Shown here: one piece after another, positions 33,110-43,760 of the stretch
Layout of the letters: each line of letters begins with the position of its first letter
Numbering within the stretch: position 1 is the stretch's first letter
Origin: Mesostigma viride
Taxonomy: Eukaryota > Streptophyta > Mesostigmatophyceae > Mesostigmatales > Mesostigmataceae
DNA length: 64,000 nucleotides
Direction: 5' to 3'
Assembly: GCA_009746045.1 (NCBI GenBank)
Contig: RPFO01000779.1
Coordinates: 1 to 64,000, forward strand
Position numbers and translations under genes: made by a program
Notes under the pieces: model-generated
Databases searched by the model: none
The model's input: only the letters and a program-made list of their open reading frames with translations
What the model was told of the DNA's origin: nothing

Positions 33110-36100
33110 ATGGGAAGAAAGATCATAATTGCAATTGACCACTGTGAAGCTTCCAAGTATGCATTTACTTGGGCGGAGGAGAATCTAATGAAGGACCAGG
33201 ACACTGTTGTGTTGGTACATTGTCATCCCATCCAGCCCTTATGCTATTATGGCGGCTTTGGTAAGAGCGCACGAGCTCGTGTCTGCGTATGAGGCTGTGA
33301 GCGTGTCTTTCAATCTATTTATACTTTTTTGATCGCCGTACGCTTCAGTGCTGTGACAGCGCGCAAATGTTTCTTAATAACAGGTTTGGTTGTTCTTTTT
33401 CAAGGTGTATCATTGACGTGTGAAAAGTGAATAGGTCTTCGGTGTGGTTGAGTGGGCCGTAGGGACGAGGAAGGAATCATTAGGCGAACCCACAAATCAC
33501 CTATCGCACTTACCGTATCCGCGTGGCTCCCCAGGTGCAGTAGTCACAGATTGCCGCAGTTCTTTTTCTTGAGTGAATCCAAAGGCGGATTTGCTCTGAT
33601 TGTGCCTGCATAGCGGTGGACGCCAGTTCAGCGGCAGTATTACGGCAGACCACTTCCAATGCAGTAGCCCAACGGCAACTCTACATGCACGTATGTGCCC
33701 CAATCAGATCCGCGCTTCCCTACGTGGATAAAGCTTGGCTTGACGCTCTTGTCTAGTGGCTGTTCTTGATATTCGTCTTTGCAAGGTGGCCTTGTCAAGC
33801 CTTGGACCACAGTCATCACCGCTTGCCATCAAAGGCAGGTCCTCCTTGCCAGCAAGGCAGTTGCTGCTTGCCAACTGGGCATTGAAACAGGGCTGTAGGT
33901 GGACCTTTGTTGTGCACATGCCCTTTTCTGCCGAAAAAAAATCGACTCAGCCATCGATCACGTTGTTCATTTTCTCTTGCAATGCATGAGTGCATTCACT
34001 CTTTCAGTCATTAATTTCCACCTGTGGACTCTCCCTGTTACTTTTACTGCCGCATACTGTTACTGGGACAGATGGCGTCTCCATCCCTGTCCCTGTCGAG
34101 ATCACCGCCAGCCTCGAAAAAGCGGCGGTAGACAACGCTCGTAAGCTGACCGCTGACCTGGCGGGACGGCTTAAGGCGCGCTCTGTACGTGCCATGAATA
34201 GGAGCGACTACATATTTTAGGTGTGGTTATAAATTGTCTAGGATACGTATGTCCAAATAGGAGCGACTATGTGTGCTGTGGCTAGACCATTCGCTTGAGC
34301 CATGTCTCTTGCTAGAAAGAGTTGGCGTGTTGTTTGTCATTCCCATTGAGGCATGTTACAGGCTTAGCATGCTCATTTCCGGGCTGTTATGTGGCCGAGG
34401 GAATATGCCACAAATTATGTGCAGTAGCGAGCGGAAGTGCTTCTTTCTACTTGGGGTTGCCTGTCCAGGTTGCAGGGGGTAGGGGGGCAGGGACCATGGG
34501 AGTGGGGAGTGGGGAGTGGGGAGTGGGGAGTGGGAGTGGGGAGTGGGGAGTGGGGAGTGGGGAGTGGGGAGTGGGGAGTGGGGAGTGGGGAGTGGGGAGT
34601 GGGGAGTGGGGAGTGGGGAGTGGGGAGTGGGGAGTGGGGAGTGGGGAGTGGGGAGTGGGGAGTGGGGAGTGGGGAGTGGGGAGTGGGGAGTGGGGAGTGG
34701 GGAGTGGGGAGTGGGGAGTGGGGAGTGGGGAGTGGGGAGTGGGGAGTGGGGAGTGGGGAGTGGGGGTGGGGGGGGTGGGGGTGGGAGTGGGGAGTGGGAG
34801 TGGGGAGTGGGGAGTGGGGAGTGGGGAGTGGGGAGTGGGGAGTGGGGAGTGGGGAGTGGGGAGTGGGGAGTGGGGAGTGGGGAGTGGGGAGTGGGGAGTG
34901 GGGAGTGGGGAGTGGGGAGTGGGGAGTGGGGAGTGGGGAGTGGGGAGTGGGAGTGGGGAGTGGGGAGTGGGGAGTGGGGAGTGGGGAGTGGGGAGTGGGG
35001 TGGGGGTGGGGGGTGGGGGTGGGGGGGGGGTGGTGGGGTGGGGTGGGGGTGGGGCGTGGGGCGTGGGGCGTGGGGCGTGGGGCGTGGGGCGTGGGGCGTG
35101 GGGCGTGGGGCGTGGGGCGTGGGGCGTGGGGCGTGGGGCGTGGGGCGTGGGGCGTGGGGCGTGGGGCGTGGGGCGTGGGGCGTGGGGCGTGGGGTGGGGC
35201 GTGGGGCGTGGGGCGTGGGGCGTGGGGCGTGGGGCGTGGGGCGTGGGGCGTGGGGCGTGGGGCGTGGGGCGTGGGGCGTGGGGCGTGGGGCGTGGGGCGT
35301 GGGGCGTGGGGCGTGGGGCGTGGGGCGTGGGGCGTGGGGCGTGGGGCGTGGGGCGTGGGGCGTGGGGCGTGGGGCGTGGGGCGTGGGGCGTGGGGCGTGG
35401 GCGTGGGGAGTGGGGCGTGGGGAGTGGGGAGTGGGGAGTGGGGAGTGGGGAGTGGGGAGTGGGGCGTGGGGCGTGGGGCGTGGGGTGGGGTGGGGGGGGG
35501 GGTGGGGTGGGGGTGGGGGGGGGTGGGGCGTGGGGCGTGGGGCGTGGGGCGTGGGGCGTGGGGCGTGGGGCGTGGGGCGTGGGGCGTGGGGCGTGGGGCG
35601 TGGGGCGTGGGGCGTGGGGCGTGGGGCGTGGGGCGTGGGGCGTGGGGCGTGGGGCGTGGGGCGTGGGGCGTGGGGCGTGGGGCGTGGGGGGGCGTGGGGC
35701 GTGGGGCGTGGGGCGTGGGGCGTGGGGCGTGGGGCGTGGGGCGTGGGCGTGGGGTGGGGGTGGGGGTGGGGGGGGTGGGGTGGGGGTGGGGGTGGGGTGG
35801 GGCGTGGGGCGTGGGGCGTGGGGCGTGGGGCGTGGGGCGTGGGGCGTGGGGCGTGGGCGTGGGGCGTGGGGCGTGGGGCGTGGGGCGTGGGGCGTGGGGC
35901 GTGGGGCGTGGGGCGTGGGGCGTGGGGCGTGGGGCGTGGGGCGTGGGGCGTGGGGCGTGGGGCGTGGGGCGTGGGGGTGGGGGTGGGGGGTGGGGGTGGG
36001 GGGGGGGTGGGGGTGGGGGTGGGGGTGGGTGGGGGTGGGGGTGGGGGGGTGGGTGGGGGGTGGGGGTGGGGGTGGGGTGGGGGTGGGGGTGGGGGTGGGG

Positions 36101-38280
36101 GGTGGGGGGTGGGGGGTGGGGAGTGGGAAGTGGGCAGTCTTGTCACCATCTGCCAAAACAGAAAGCATTGCCACTCAGTTTCCGTGGCCATTGACATCAC
36201 ATGTGCCTAATGCAAACCCTGTGGGCCTTGTTTTCTTAGGGAACCTGGCAAGCTTGCTGTTAGAGCAAGGAATGGCCTTGCCGTCATTCCTGGCTGTGAA
36301 GCTATACTCCTTTGAGCTCTGCACTTAGGATGTCGGGGACGTCACGAACTGGCCACGCTTATGTGTTGTTTGCTGTCGGCTGGACGGCGTAAGAATTATG
36401 AGAAGTGTATTAATGAGGTGTAATAATTTGAGCTGTTCGTGCGATGGACATGTTTGCTAAACGTGCTGGCGTTTGTTAGGTTTCTAGTAGAGTGAAGCAG
36501 GCGACTTATAGTAAACCGTGCTTTGGCCGTCTGAGGCCAATGTATGGTTCAATGCAAGGGTGTGTGGTAATTTCAGCTTCTCTACTGGTTGGGAAGTAGC
36601 AGCACTTAGCGGGAACAAGAGAGTGGTCTTCGCCACTCACATGGGTGTGCAATAGCCCTGCCTCTTTACTACGGGCACTTTACTCAGTTTGACTAAACTT
36701 ATGCTTGCTCTTATGCTTGCTCTTTAATTTTCTTTACTGCGTGCTCATCCACTTTGTCCCTGCCGACTGGTTGCAATCGGGCACGGGATCCCTGCAGCTT
36801 GAGTATGTCATTGAGCTGGTCAAGGGTGACGCGCGCGAATCCCTGGTGGATGCTGTCGAACGCCACAACGCTGACATGCTGGTCATGGGCAGCCGGGGCC
36901 TGGGAGCGATCAAGAGGTAGGTACCTGAGATGGCATTCACTGTAGTGGTCAAAATCACTTTGAGACAAACTTCTTTGGGACCCCAAAACAAGGTGAAATT
37001 TATAGTTTGTGAGCCAAAATGAAGGCAAAGGTTTAGGCTTGCGAGCCGATTGACTTGTTTACTGTCAGTGGCTTGTACCTACCCTATTATTCATTAATGA
37101 ATACCTACCTAAGTGATTTGATTGGTCAATTGGGTACCACTGATTATAAAATAGTATTACTATATCAAATAATAATAGGTGTATCATTTAATAGTATTGC
37201 GAAAATTGTGGCGCGACGCGTTCGCTGGCTGGACTTGGGGCTGTGTGGCGCGGCGCAGTCGCGGCGCGGTAACATTTGAACTTAGCGACCCAATATGAAG
37301 CCCATCAACAGCAGTTTGCGAGGTCGATTCACAAAGTAGCTCGTCGCAAAGTGATGTTGACACTACAGGAATGCATTGCTTTCCACCCGATGCATTTGTT
37401 CCATTAGATGGGACGATACTAATATACATTTAGTGTTTATGATTTCTTAGCCAACGGGACATAGCGTTGGTCTTGATGGGATTGCCGTCCAGCTGTTGGT
37501 TGTGGTTGATTGTTGTGTGTGTGACGCTTGGTAAATTGCTTGCCCGCACATCGTTTTCCACCTGATATGGGTTGATGATAGGGATGCCAGCGCAATCCCA
37601 GCTGTGCTGCCACCTGCAACTTGCAACTTATCACAGTAGTCTGGCATATAATTTGTCTCATTGACATAAGTTGGAAGCGCGGACGGTTCCCAATAGCCAG
37701 ATAGAATATTGGTCTAGGCAATCACCCGTCAAGCGGCATCTGTACCTTGCTGGTACCAGTGCTTCGCCGATTAATTAATTAATGCTTAGCCGATCAGTCA
37801 ACTGCTGTTTGTTACCTGCCAGACCCATGCTCTACTTTCCTGGGCGTCTTCACACGCGGACACAATGCTGCCTGCCTGCACTGGTGCATGTTTGAAGATA
37901 CGTTTTGCCTGCATGCACATGTACACGCACCCACTGCCTATCCGTACGATAGCCACCACCTCTGCCTGTGTTGCTTTAGTCACTCCGCTGTAGAGCATCT
38001 CACCTGCGTTGAAACATCTCCTCCCACCTGCACAAATTTTGCAACCCTATCTGCCACTAGTCCCTCGTTCTTCGTTGGTGAAACCAAAATTTACTACGAC
38101 ATCGCCTTAGCCTACGACTATTTCATGTATATCATGTGCATTTCGTAACAACATGTTTTGATCGGTGCCCCTCCGACCCAAAATCATGTGTGTTCGCCCT
38201 GCAGGACGCTTATTGGATCCGTGAGCGACTTTTGCATTCATCACGTGGATTGCCCCGTCGTCGTGGTCAAGATGCCTTGA
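33110..38280 (+). CDS. Universal stress protein (UspA family)
   Basis: A small ATP-binding stress protein of the UspA fold; the physiological role is unknown. Four exons: 33110-33260, 34072-34184, 36798-36916 and 38205-38280. All are GT-AG with matching phases (1, 0, 2), giving 459 nt and 152 residues, the usual family length. The N terminus [20 protein letters not shown] forms strand 1 with the conserved Asp. The ATP-binding signature G-x2-G-x9-G-S is complete across exons 3 and 4 ([15 protein letters not shown]). The end, [13 protein letters not shown], is typical. Intron 2 (2.6 kb) holds a 1.6-kb G-rich array. Exon 3 could start slightly differently, since the CTGCAG acceptor was chosen by phase and homology. 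Confidence 0.92.
34499..36130 (+). repeat. 1.6-kb G-rich heptamer array in USP intron 2
   Basis: More than 200 tandem 7-bp units: mostly GTGGGGA from 34499 to about 35000, then mostly GTGGGGC to about 35970, with GGGGGTG stretches at about 34760, 35000, 35490, 35755 and 35970-36115. All G runs are on the transcribed gene's sense strand, so G-quadruplex and R-loop potential is high. The long GVGSGEW and RPTPHA open frames are artefacts of a unit length not divisible by 3. Confidence 0.97.
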
Positions 38281-38695
38281 AGATCTGATGATCGTGGCGA
38301 GACCTGCCACTAGGTTCCCATAGTAAAAGGTCGCTCAGCTTGATCATAAGATTCTCCTGCTTACTGCAAGTCGTGACGGAATGCATTGAGCACTGAGAGG
38401 ATGCATGCAAGTAAATGCTGGGCAGACCAGTGCCCCGCCCGGGTCAGACCGGACGATTCGCATGAGCATGTGTGCAGAAATGCCTGACAGATCGATGTTA
38501 CTTGAGCGTGATATCGTGTGCACATGCATGCATTTAGTGGGACAACTACACGTCTGAATCGACATGTATCCAGTACGTTACTTTTATTTGCTCGAGATGA
38601 AACTTGGAGATTTTTGCGTCATAGTTCTATCTAATTTAATGCACACATCTCCCCTGGAGAATTTAGCCAAGCCATGCCTATAATGGGACCCCCAT
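38281..38695. other. Flank of USP gene, nothing recognised
   Basis: No ORF or repeat supported. Confidence 0.5.
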
Positions 38696-38699
38696 GGAT

Positions 38700-39014
38700 G
38701 TTGCATTAAGAATTTAGCCATGCTATGCCTAGGCAGAGAGACGCTCTCTGTTGAGAAGCCATGCCCTAGCTCTTGTATAGCCATGATGATCTTCCTCCCC
38801 CGTGCTGGGATCCCCTTAGTTGGGTTGAACCCGAGACAGCATGGTGGTGCCGGTGCCCTTGAGGCACCTAGAGCAAGTGTTGCTTACATTCCACTCTTGC
38901 AGGAAGTAGCCCAGAATGTATTAAAAGCCATATGCCCCTTCTCCGGGATATGTGCTACATGTACTCCAAACGTACGGAGTTATGTTCTAATTAATTAATT
39001 AATTAATTAATTAA
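38700..39014 (+). mobile_element. Family B SINE-like element
   Basis: The plus-strand sequence matches the reverse complement of 43025-43350: GAGAAGCCATGCCCTAGCTC, TAGCCATGATGATCTTCC, GAAGTAGCCCAGAATGTATT, a modified ACTCC...GGAGT stem and a long (AATT)n tail at 38990-39014. It is non-coding. Confidence 0.85.
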
Positions 39015-39828
39015 TCTCCCCTGGACGAATTGGTTCATTAAATAATTAATTTACATGTGACTGCGTCACGTGAGCATAAATAATTTTTGCAACGTCACCC
39101 ACATCTGTTCGGTGCTGCCCCTTGGCACAAGGTCTACAAACAGGTCGTGGACCGGCTGGATCGCATAGTATCTCCGCACATCTGAACCCTGTGATGCCAG
39201 ATCTCCTTTGCGGCCGTTCCGAGCTTGGCACTGGATTCGTTGTTCACATCGTCGCGTCGCTGCCTGCAGCAACACGCTGTTTTCTGGCATCCGCGGGCTT
39301 TTGGTTCCCGCCGCACATTTGAATTAGTGCTGTCCTCCGGCTTTTTGCCTTTGCACCGTGTGCAGTTCTTGGACGTTTGGAATCATGGCATGGCTAACGT
39401 GATGACTGACTAGCTAGACCTTTTTGATCAGTGGTTTTCCGTTTGCGGGTATTTCCTCGTAAATGGTGGGAGAGCGATCGCAGCAATGGTGCTCACCACT
39501 AGACACTCCCGGCCAGTTAGGCTCGAAACACACGCCCTGATCAAGCATGCTGTTTCCGGCCCCACCGTCTAGGTCATCAAATCGCTCTACACGTAAGCCA
39601 GCCATGCATAATTTCAATGCACAAGGATACACATTTCCATCACCATTCATCTTCATCATCCTGTACGACTCGAACACGCGGACAAGATAACGGCAGGCTC
39701 GAGCTACCATGGTCCGGATTCTCCCGATTTCTGGCCTGCGCTGGTTGTCTCCTTGATAAGCTAGTCATCAGTGCATGCCCAGGAGGCCGGAAACATGGGA
39801 TGGAATGGATTAAAAAAATTAAAATTAA
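39015..39828. other. Intergenic, nothing recognised
   Basis: Short ORFs only, on both strands, without motifs. Confidence 0.5.
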
Positions 39829-40640
39829 ATTATAACATGACTCCGTTGGGAGATCATGTAGCACATATTCCCTTGCTGGATGGATGGAGGTGGGCAGAGC
39901 CGCGAAACCGAACTAATCCAACTATAAGCTAATCTCATCTAGAAAACCCTACCTATTCTAGAAGCGCTTGGGGGGAGGGGGCTTGCCCACAGGGGCGGGC
40001 GTATGAGCCTGGACAATGGTCTTCTGGACACCTCTTCTTGTCCTGCATAGCAGTCCAAGCAAGAGAGAGGGAGTGAATGCGATGTATAAACTGGGCTGGG
40101 ACCAATTAATAGGTCGGCCAGCATGCAACTGCTGTGGGTAGGACGTGGCATGTTTGCCTACCTTCTTGGGTATGTCCTTGGGGCCAGGCCATGCAGGTTA
40201 GGATATGCCGTCCTGGCTGGCCAAGCCGCTGGGGGCCGGCCAGACCGAGGTCACGTACGTCTACATGGCTGGTGCGAGCAAGATGTCCTACGAATGCTAT
40301 CCTACGCTGTCTAATCTAGTCCGAAATGCGAGGCATGCCCTGGTACAAAGATTCTAATAAAGACCTATGCGTGGTAAACCCTACATTCAGGGCCTGACTT
40401 ATAATTAAGGGCCTGACGTAGCATCCTGGTTATACCGAGCCGTCTAGCTTGGCCGCCAGCGTGCATGCATGTCCGTGAGCGTCCATGCCTCGGCGCCATA
40501 ATAGGTGAGCGCCGTGAGGACCAGGACCCTGAGGAGCATGCGCTTGCGGTGCTCGCCGAGGGCCTTCGAGTGCCAGTAGGTTTTGAGCGAACGATGCCTA
40601 GCCCAGGCTGGCCAGGCATCGTGGAATGCCAGGCATCATG
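39829..40640 (-). mobile_element. Family C LINE-like remnant
   Basis: On the minus strand it ends in ATAATTTAATTTTAATTTTT after the ATCTCCCAACGGAGT stem-loop. Next comes a C-terminal coding block (KKRW..., AHTPAPVGKP-like, damaged), also present at 42880-43020 and 62550-62660. Upstream (about 40200-40620) is a degraded reverse transcriptase C terminus related to that at 59150-59800 (LAWARHRSLK, KRMLL-VLVLT). It is 5' truncated and broken by stops and frameshifts. Confidence 0.7.
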
Positions 40641-41087
40641 GAATGGATCATTGGTGCTAGCTAGCTAGCTATCTAGAGTTCCTAGTTACGTCCTAGGTTG
40701 CATGTGGGCACCAGGGCCTGGAAATTTTTAATTAGGAACATATCTTCGTTAAAAAAAAACTTTAACTAAATTATAACATGACTCGGTCCGGGCACCGGCG
40801 CGACCCGGACCTATGTGACACAACTGCTTGAAGATGCAGGGCTTCTTGGACTATCCGTATACTCCGCGCCCGCATGATTGACAATTGAGAAATGGGCTGC
40901 CATCTGCGATAAGCACCTTCCTGAGGGGTATGCTCCTGTTTTCTCCCCACGGGCCCCGCGGCCCGTTGCTAGCCAGGGTAGAAGTCCGCAGGTGGAGGTT
41001 ATTGGTCCTGAGGATAGCCGCTACACTACCGCCTCGTCTGCCATTACAGTAGAGGACAGCTCGGATGCGGATTACATCCCTATCTAG
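40641..41087. other. Repeat-derived spacer
   Basis: Includes another decayed AATTAGGAACATA...TTATAACATGACTC tail junction at 40733-40790. No gene is supported; a 69-residue ORF at 40878-41087 has no motif. Confidence 0.4.
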
Positions 41088-41200
41088 TTGGGGGATGATG
41101 CAGACGATATTTGTGTAATTACTTTTTCTAATGAGATTAGCGCACAGTACTCCGTGGCATGCCTTTGCGCATGCACGACACGCAAGTACTTACTTACTTA
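41088..41200 (+). mobile_element. Family D retroposon 3' end
   Basis: GATGATGCAGACGATATTTG, GAGATTAGCGCACAGTACTC, GCATGCACGACACGCAAGTA, then (CTTA)n. Matching copies lie at 62815-62920 and, partly, 22640-22672. Confidence 0.7.
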
Positions 41201-41317
41201 CGGCTTGGGAGATCATGTAGCACATATTCCCGTGCTGGATGGATCCATGGAGGTGGGCAGAGCCGCAAAACCGAACTAATCTAACTCTAATCTAATCTAA
41301 TCTAATCTAATCTAGAA

Positions 41318-42864
41318 ATTAATTAATTAATTAATTAATTAATTAGACTCGTGCTCCCGTTGGGGAGTCACGGAGCATTAACCCCGATGGATGGATGGAT
41401 GGGTGCACATATTCCTACCGGTCTAATCTATCTACATTGGCTACATACTACATCTATCTAACAACATTCTAACTACCACATCTATCTAGGCAGCAGCACG
41501 CTGCCCTAGGGGAGCTATCTAGCGTGCCTCCCGTGGGATTGCACACGTGGGCGCTTCCCCACTGGGGGGGGCTCGTTGTCCTCTATGACCTGGGCCCACT
41601 TGGCCTTGTCCATCATCTTCTTCCAAATCACGGAGAGGCCTAGGCCCCCCATGTCCTCGACGAGCTGTTCTTTGAAGGTGCGGGCCTTGCGGCGTCTAAC
41701 ATCACTGGGCCCAGCCCACGTCAGGAGGTGCCGGCCAGGCTGGGCTGGTCGCAGTCCTGCGGGGGGGCCACGTGAGGTGTCTACCTGGTTGGTGCGAGCT
41801 AGGTGCCCTACTAGCTGCAGGCGGCGTTGCTTAATTGTGCTGGTGATATAGGGCATGCCCTGGTACAGGTCCTCATTGCGGACATGAGCAGCATATCCTA
41901 CTCTAAAAATGGAACGCAGCATGCTGGTGACCGCGCCGTCCAGCTTGCGGGCCAGGTCGGCGGTGAGGGTCCACGTCTCGGCGCCATACGTGAGAACCGG
42001 AAGGACGAGGACCTTGAACAGGTCCTGTTTCTCGATCTTGCCCAGGGGCTTGCGCCATAGGGCCCGGTACTGGCGTAAAGCGTGCCAGGCGAGGGAGATG
42101 CGGTGGTCCACATCCACCTCGCAGCTAGGGAGCAGGCTGCCCAGCAGCTTAACGCGGTCCCGATACAGGACTCGAGAGCCATCTAGGAGATAGAGGGGCG
42201 GCGCTGAGGTGGTGAGCCCAACCGCCAGGGCCTCTGTCTTCTTGCTGACCTCAAGCCCCACTGCACGGGCCTCGAGAGCCAGGCAGTCAAGCCATGTCTG
42301 CACGTGCTCAGTGTCCTCAAAGAGGGTGGTGTCGTCTGCGTAAATGATGTCTGCTAGCCGAATCTCCGTGTCCGCACCGCCATGCCAGAATTTGTTAGCA
42401 ACCTGCACTCCTGGTTCCCTGCCCACGATGCGGGCAAATCGCTTGCGCGCCTGAATCATTACGTATTCCACAACAATAATGAACAGGTAGGGCGACAGCA
42501 CGCAGCCCTGCCACACACCCTTCTGTAAAGGGCATGGGGGCGTGGTCCCGTAAGAAGTGCGCACCGAAGTGGTGGACCCTTCATACAGGTTGCGGATGAC
42601 AGCAATCAGGGGGCGGGGGATCCGGAACAACTCGAGGATGTCCCAAAGCGCAGGCCAGAAAACCGAATCGAAGGCTTTGATGAAGTCCACCAGCACAAGG
42701 TGCAAAGGGGACTCACCAGGCTGAAGGCGTTGCAGTTCCTCCACCAGTCGGCGAGTAGCGAAGAGCGCCTGTACTGTGTTGCGACCTGAACGGAAGCCGT
42801 GCTGAGTCTCGCTGAGGTGACCGTCCAGGGCCGTGCGCAGGCGGTTCAGGATGAGCCGCATAAG
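41318..42864 (-). mobile_element. 5'-truncated LINE (family A) with target-site duplication
   Basis: The (AATT)n tail at 41318-41345, the 3' stem-loop CTCCCCAACGGGAG at about 41352-41366, a CATC run, a short 3' UTR and an RT ORF. The flanks carry ATCTAGAA at 41310-41317 and 42865-42872, consistent with an 8-bp target-site duplication. The right junction falls inside the RT domain, the usual sign of incomplete reverse transcription. Confidence 0.88.
41515..42861 (-). CDS. Non-LTR retrotransposon reverse transcriptase, C-terminal 448 residues
   Basis: Copies its own RNA at the nicked target. The ORF is uninterrupted: HGFRSGRNT (21-29), LVDFIKAFDSV (57-67; motif A Asp), GVWQGCVLSPYLF (115-127; motif B), YADD (174-177; catalytic motif C), thumb and a C-terminal region (TYGAETWTLT, NEDLYQGMPY, RRLQLVGHLAR). 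The endonuclease and the N-terminal RT part are absent because the copy is 5' truncated. No RNase H or terminal Cys-His finger is obvious. The ATG at 42861 is internal to the original ORF. Clade assignment (RTE/CR1-like) is uncertain. Confidence 0.93.
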   Translation of the reverse strand: MRLILNRLRTALDGHLSETQHGFRSGRNTVQALFATRRLVEELQRLQPGESPLHLVLVDFIKAFDSVFWPALWDILELFRIPRPLIAVIRNLYEGSTTSVRTSYGTTPPCPLQKGVWQGCVLSPYLFIIVVEYVMIQARKRFARIVGREPGVQVANKFWHGGADTEIRLADIIYADDTTLFEDTEHVQTWLDCLALEARAVGLEVSKKTEALAVGLTTSAPPLYLLDGSRVLYRDRVKLLGSLLPSCEVDVDHRISLAWHALRQYRALWRKPLGKIEKQDLFKVLVLPVLTYGAETWTLTADLARKLDGAVTSMLRSIFRVGYAAHVRNEDLYQGMPYITSTIKQRRLQLVGHLARTNQVDTSRGPPAGLRPAQPGRHLLTWAGPSDVRRRKARTFKEQLVEDMGGLGLSVIWKKMMDKAKWAQVIEDNEPPPVGKRPRVQSHGRHAR

Positions 42865-43024
42865 ATCTAGAAAACCCTACCTATTCTACTCAGCAATTCA
42901 AGCGCCCCTTCCGCTTGGGGGGAGGGGGCTTGCCCATGCACAGGGGCGGGCGTATGAGCCTGGACAATGGTCTTCCACCTCTTCTTGTCCTGCATAGCAG
43001 TCCAAGCAAGAGAGAGGGAGTGAA

Positions 43025-43456
43025 TTAATTAATTAATTAATTAGGAACATAACTCCGTTGGGAGTATATGTAGCACATAGCCCTGAGAAGGGGCATATGA
43101 GCCTATAATACATTCTAAGCTACTTCCTGCAAGGGTGGGAATGTAAACAACACTTGCTCTAGGTGCACCAGGGCACCCGCACCCTCATGGTCTATCACGC
43201 TATGCCCGGGTATAAGGGGGGAGCATGCCTGTGAGGGGGAAGATCATCATGGCTATACAAGAGCTATGGCATGGCTTCTCAGCAGAGAGTGACTCCCTGC
43301 ATGGGCACAACATTACTAAATAAGGCTAGGCATCGTCTGGAGTGTGGCACATCATAGGCACACATGTACATGATTAAATAAAGCGCGGGGCTTAGCTGGG
43401 ATAGTGCCTCTAGGAGGCGTACATGTACATGGCCACGGTCTATCTATTCGATGCAC
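43025..43456 (-). mobile_element. Family B SINE-like element, complete copy with TSD
   Basis: 432 bp, non-coding, ending on the minus strand in ACTCCCAACGGAGT and (AATT)n at 43025-43042. It is flanked by AGAGGGAGTGAAT on both sides (about 43012-43024 and 43457-43469), a 13-bp duplication of a sequence present once in the family C copy near 40065. I saw no convincing Pol III A/B boxes in the right orientation. Confidence 0.82.
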
Positions 43457-43596
43457 AGAGGGAGTGAATGCGATGTTCAAATGGGGCGGGGACCACTACT
43501 AAGGTCGGCCAGCAACTGCTGTACGTGGGTATAGGTCGTGGCATGTTTGCCTACCTTCTTGGGTATGTCCTTGGGGCCACCAGGCCAGGTCTGGAT

Positions 43597-43760
43597 ATTA
43601 ATTAATTAATTAGACTCGTGCTCCCGTTGGGGAGTCACGGAGCATAAAACCCGATGGATGAATGGATGGATGGGTGCAAACACTGGTCCTACCGGTCTAA
43701 TCTATCTACAACAGCTATCTACAACATCTATCTACAACATCTATCTACAACTAGTCTAAG
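43597..43760 (-). mobile_element. Family A LINE 3' fragment
   Basis: The (AATT)n tail at 43597-43611, then the complement of CTCCCCAACGGGAGCACGAG, the CATC run and about 80 bp of 3' UTR matching 41346-41470. Confidence 0.8.

Larger units (their letters stand above)
41201..43590 (-). mobile_element. Family C element split by two later insertions
   Basis: The same family as 39829-40640. Its sequence runs 41201-41317, is interrupted by the LINE (41318-42864), continues 42865-43024, is interrupted by a SINE-like element (43025-43456), and resumes to about 43590. The uninterrupted copy at 39840-40195 shows the joined order. Confidence 0.75.

Noticed and set aside
32407-33204. Minus ORF of 265 residues
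   Set aside because: Overlaps universal stress protein exon 1 in antisense and an inverted repeat; no motif and it ends in repeat sequence.
34322-36328. Open frames of 560-670 residues in several frames
   Set aside because: Artefacts of a G-rich 7-bp repeat lacking stops in multiple frames on both strands; the true exons of the stress protein flank it.
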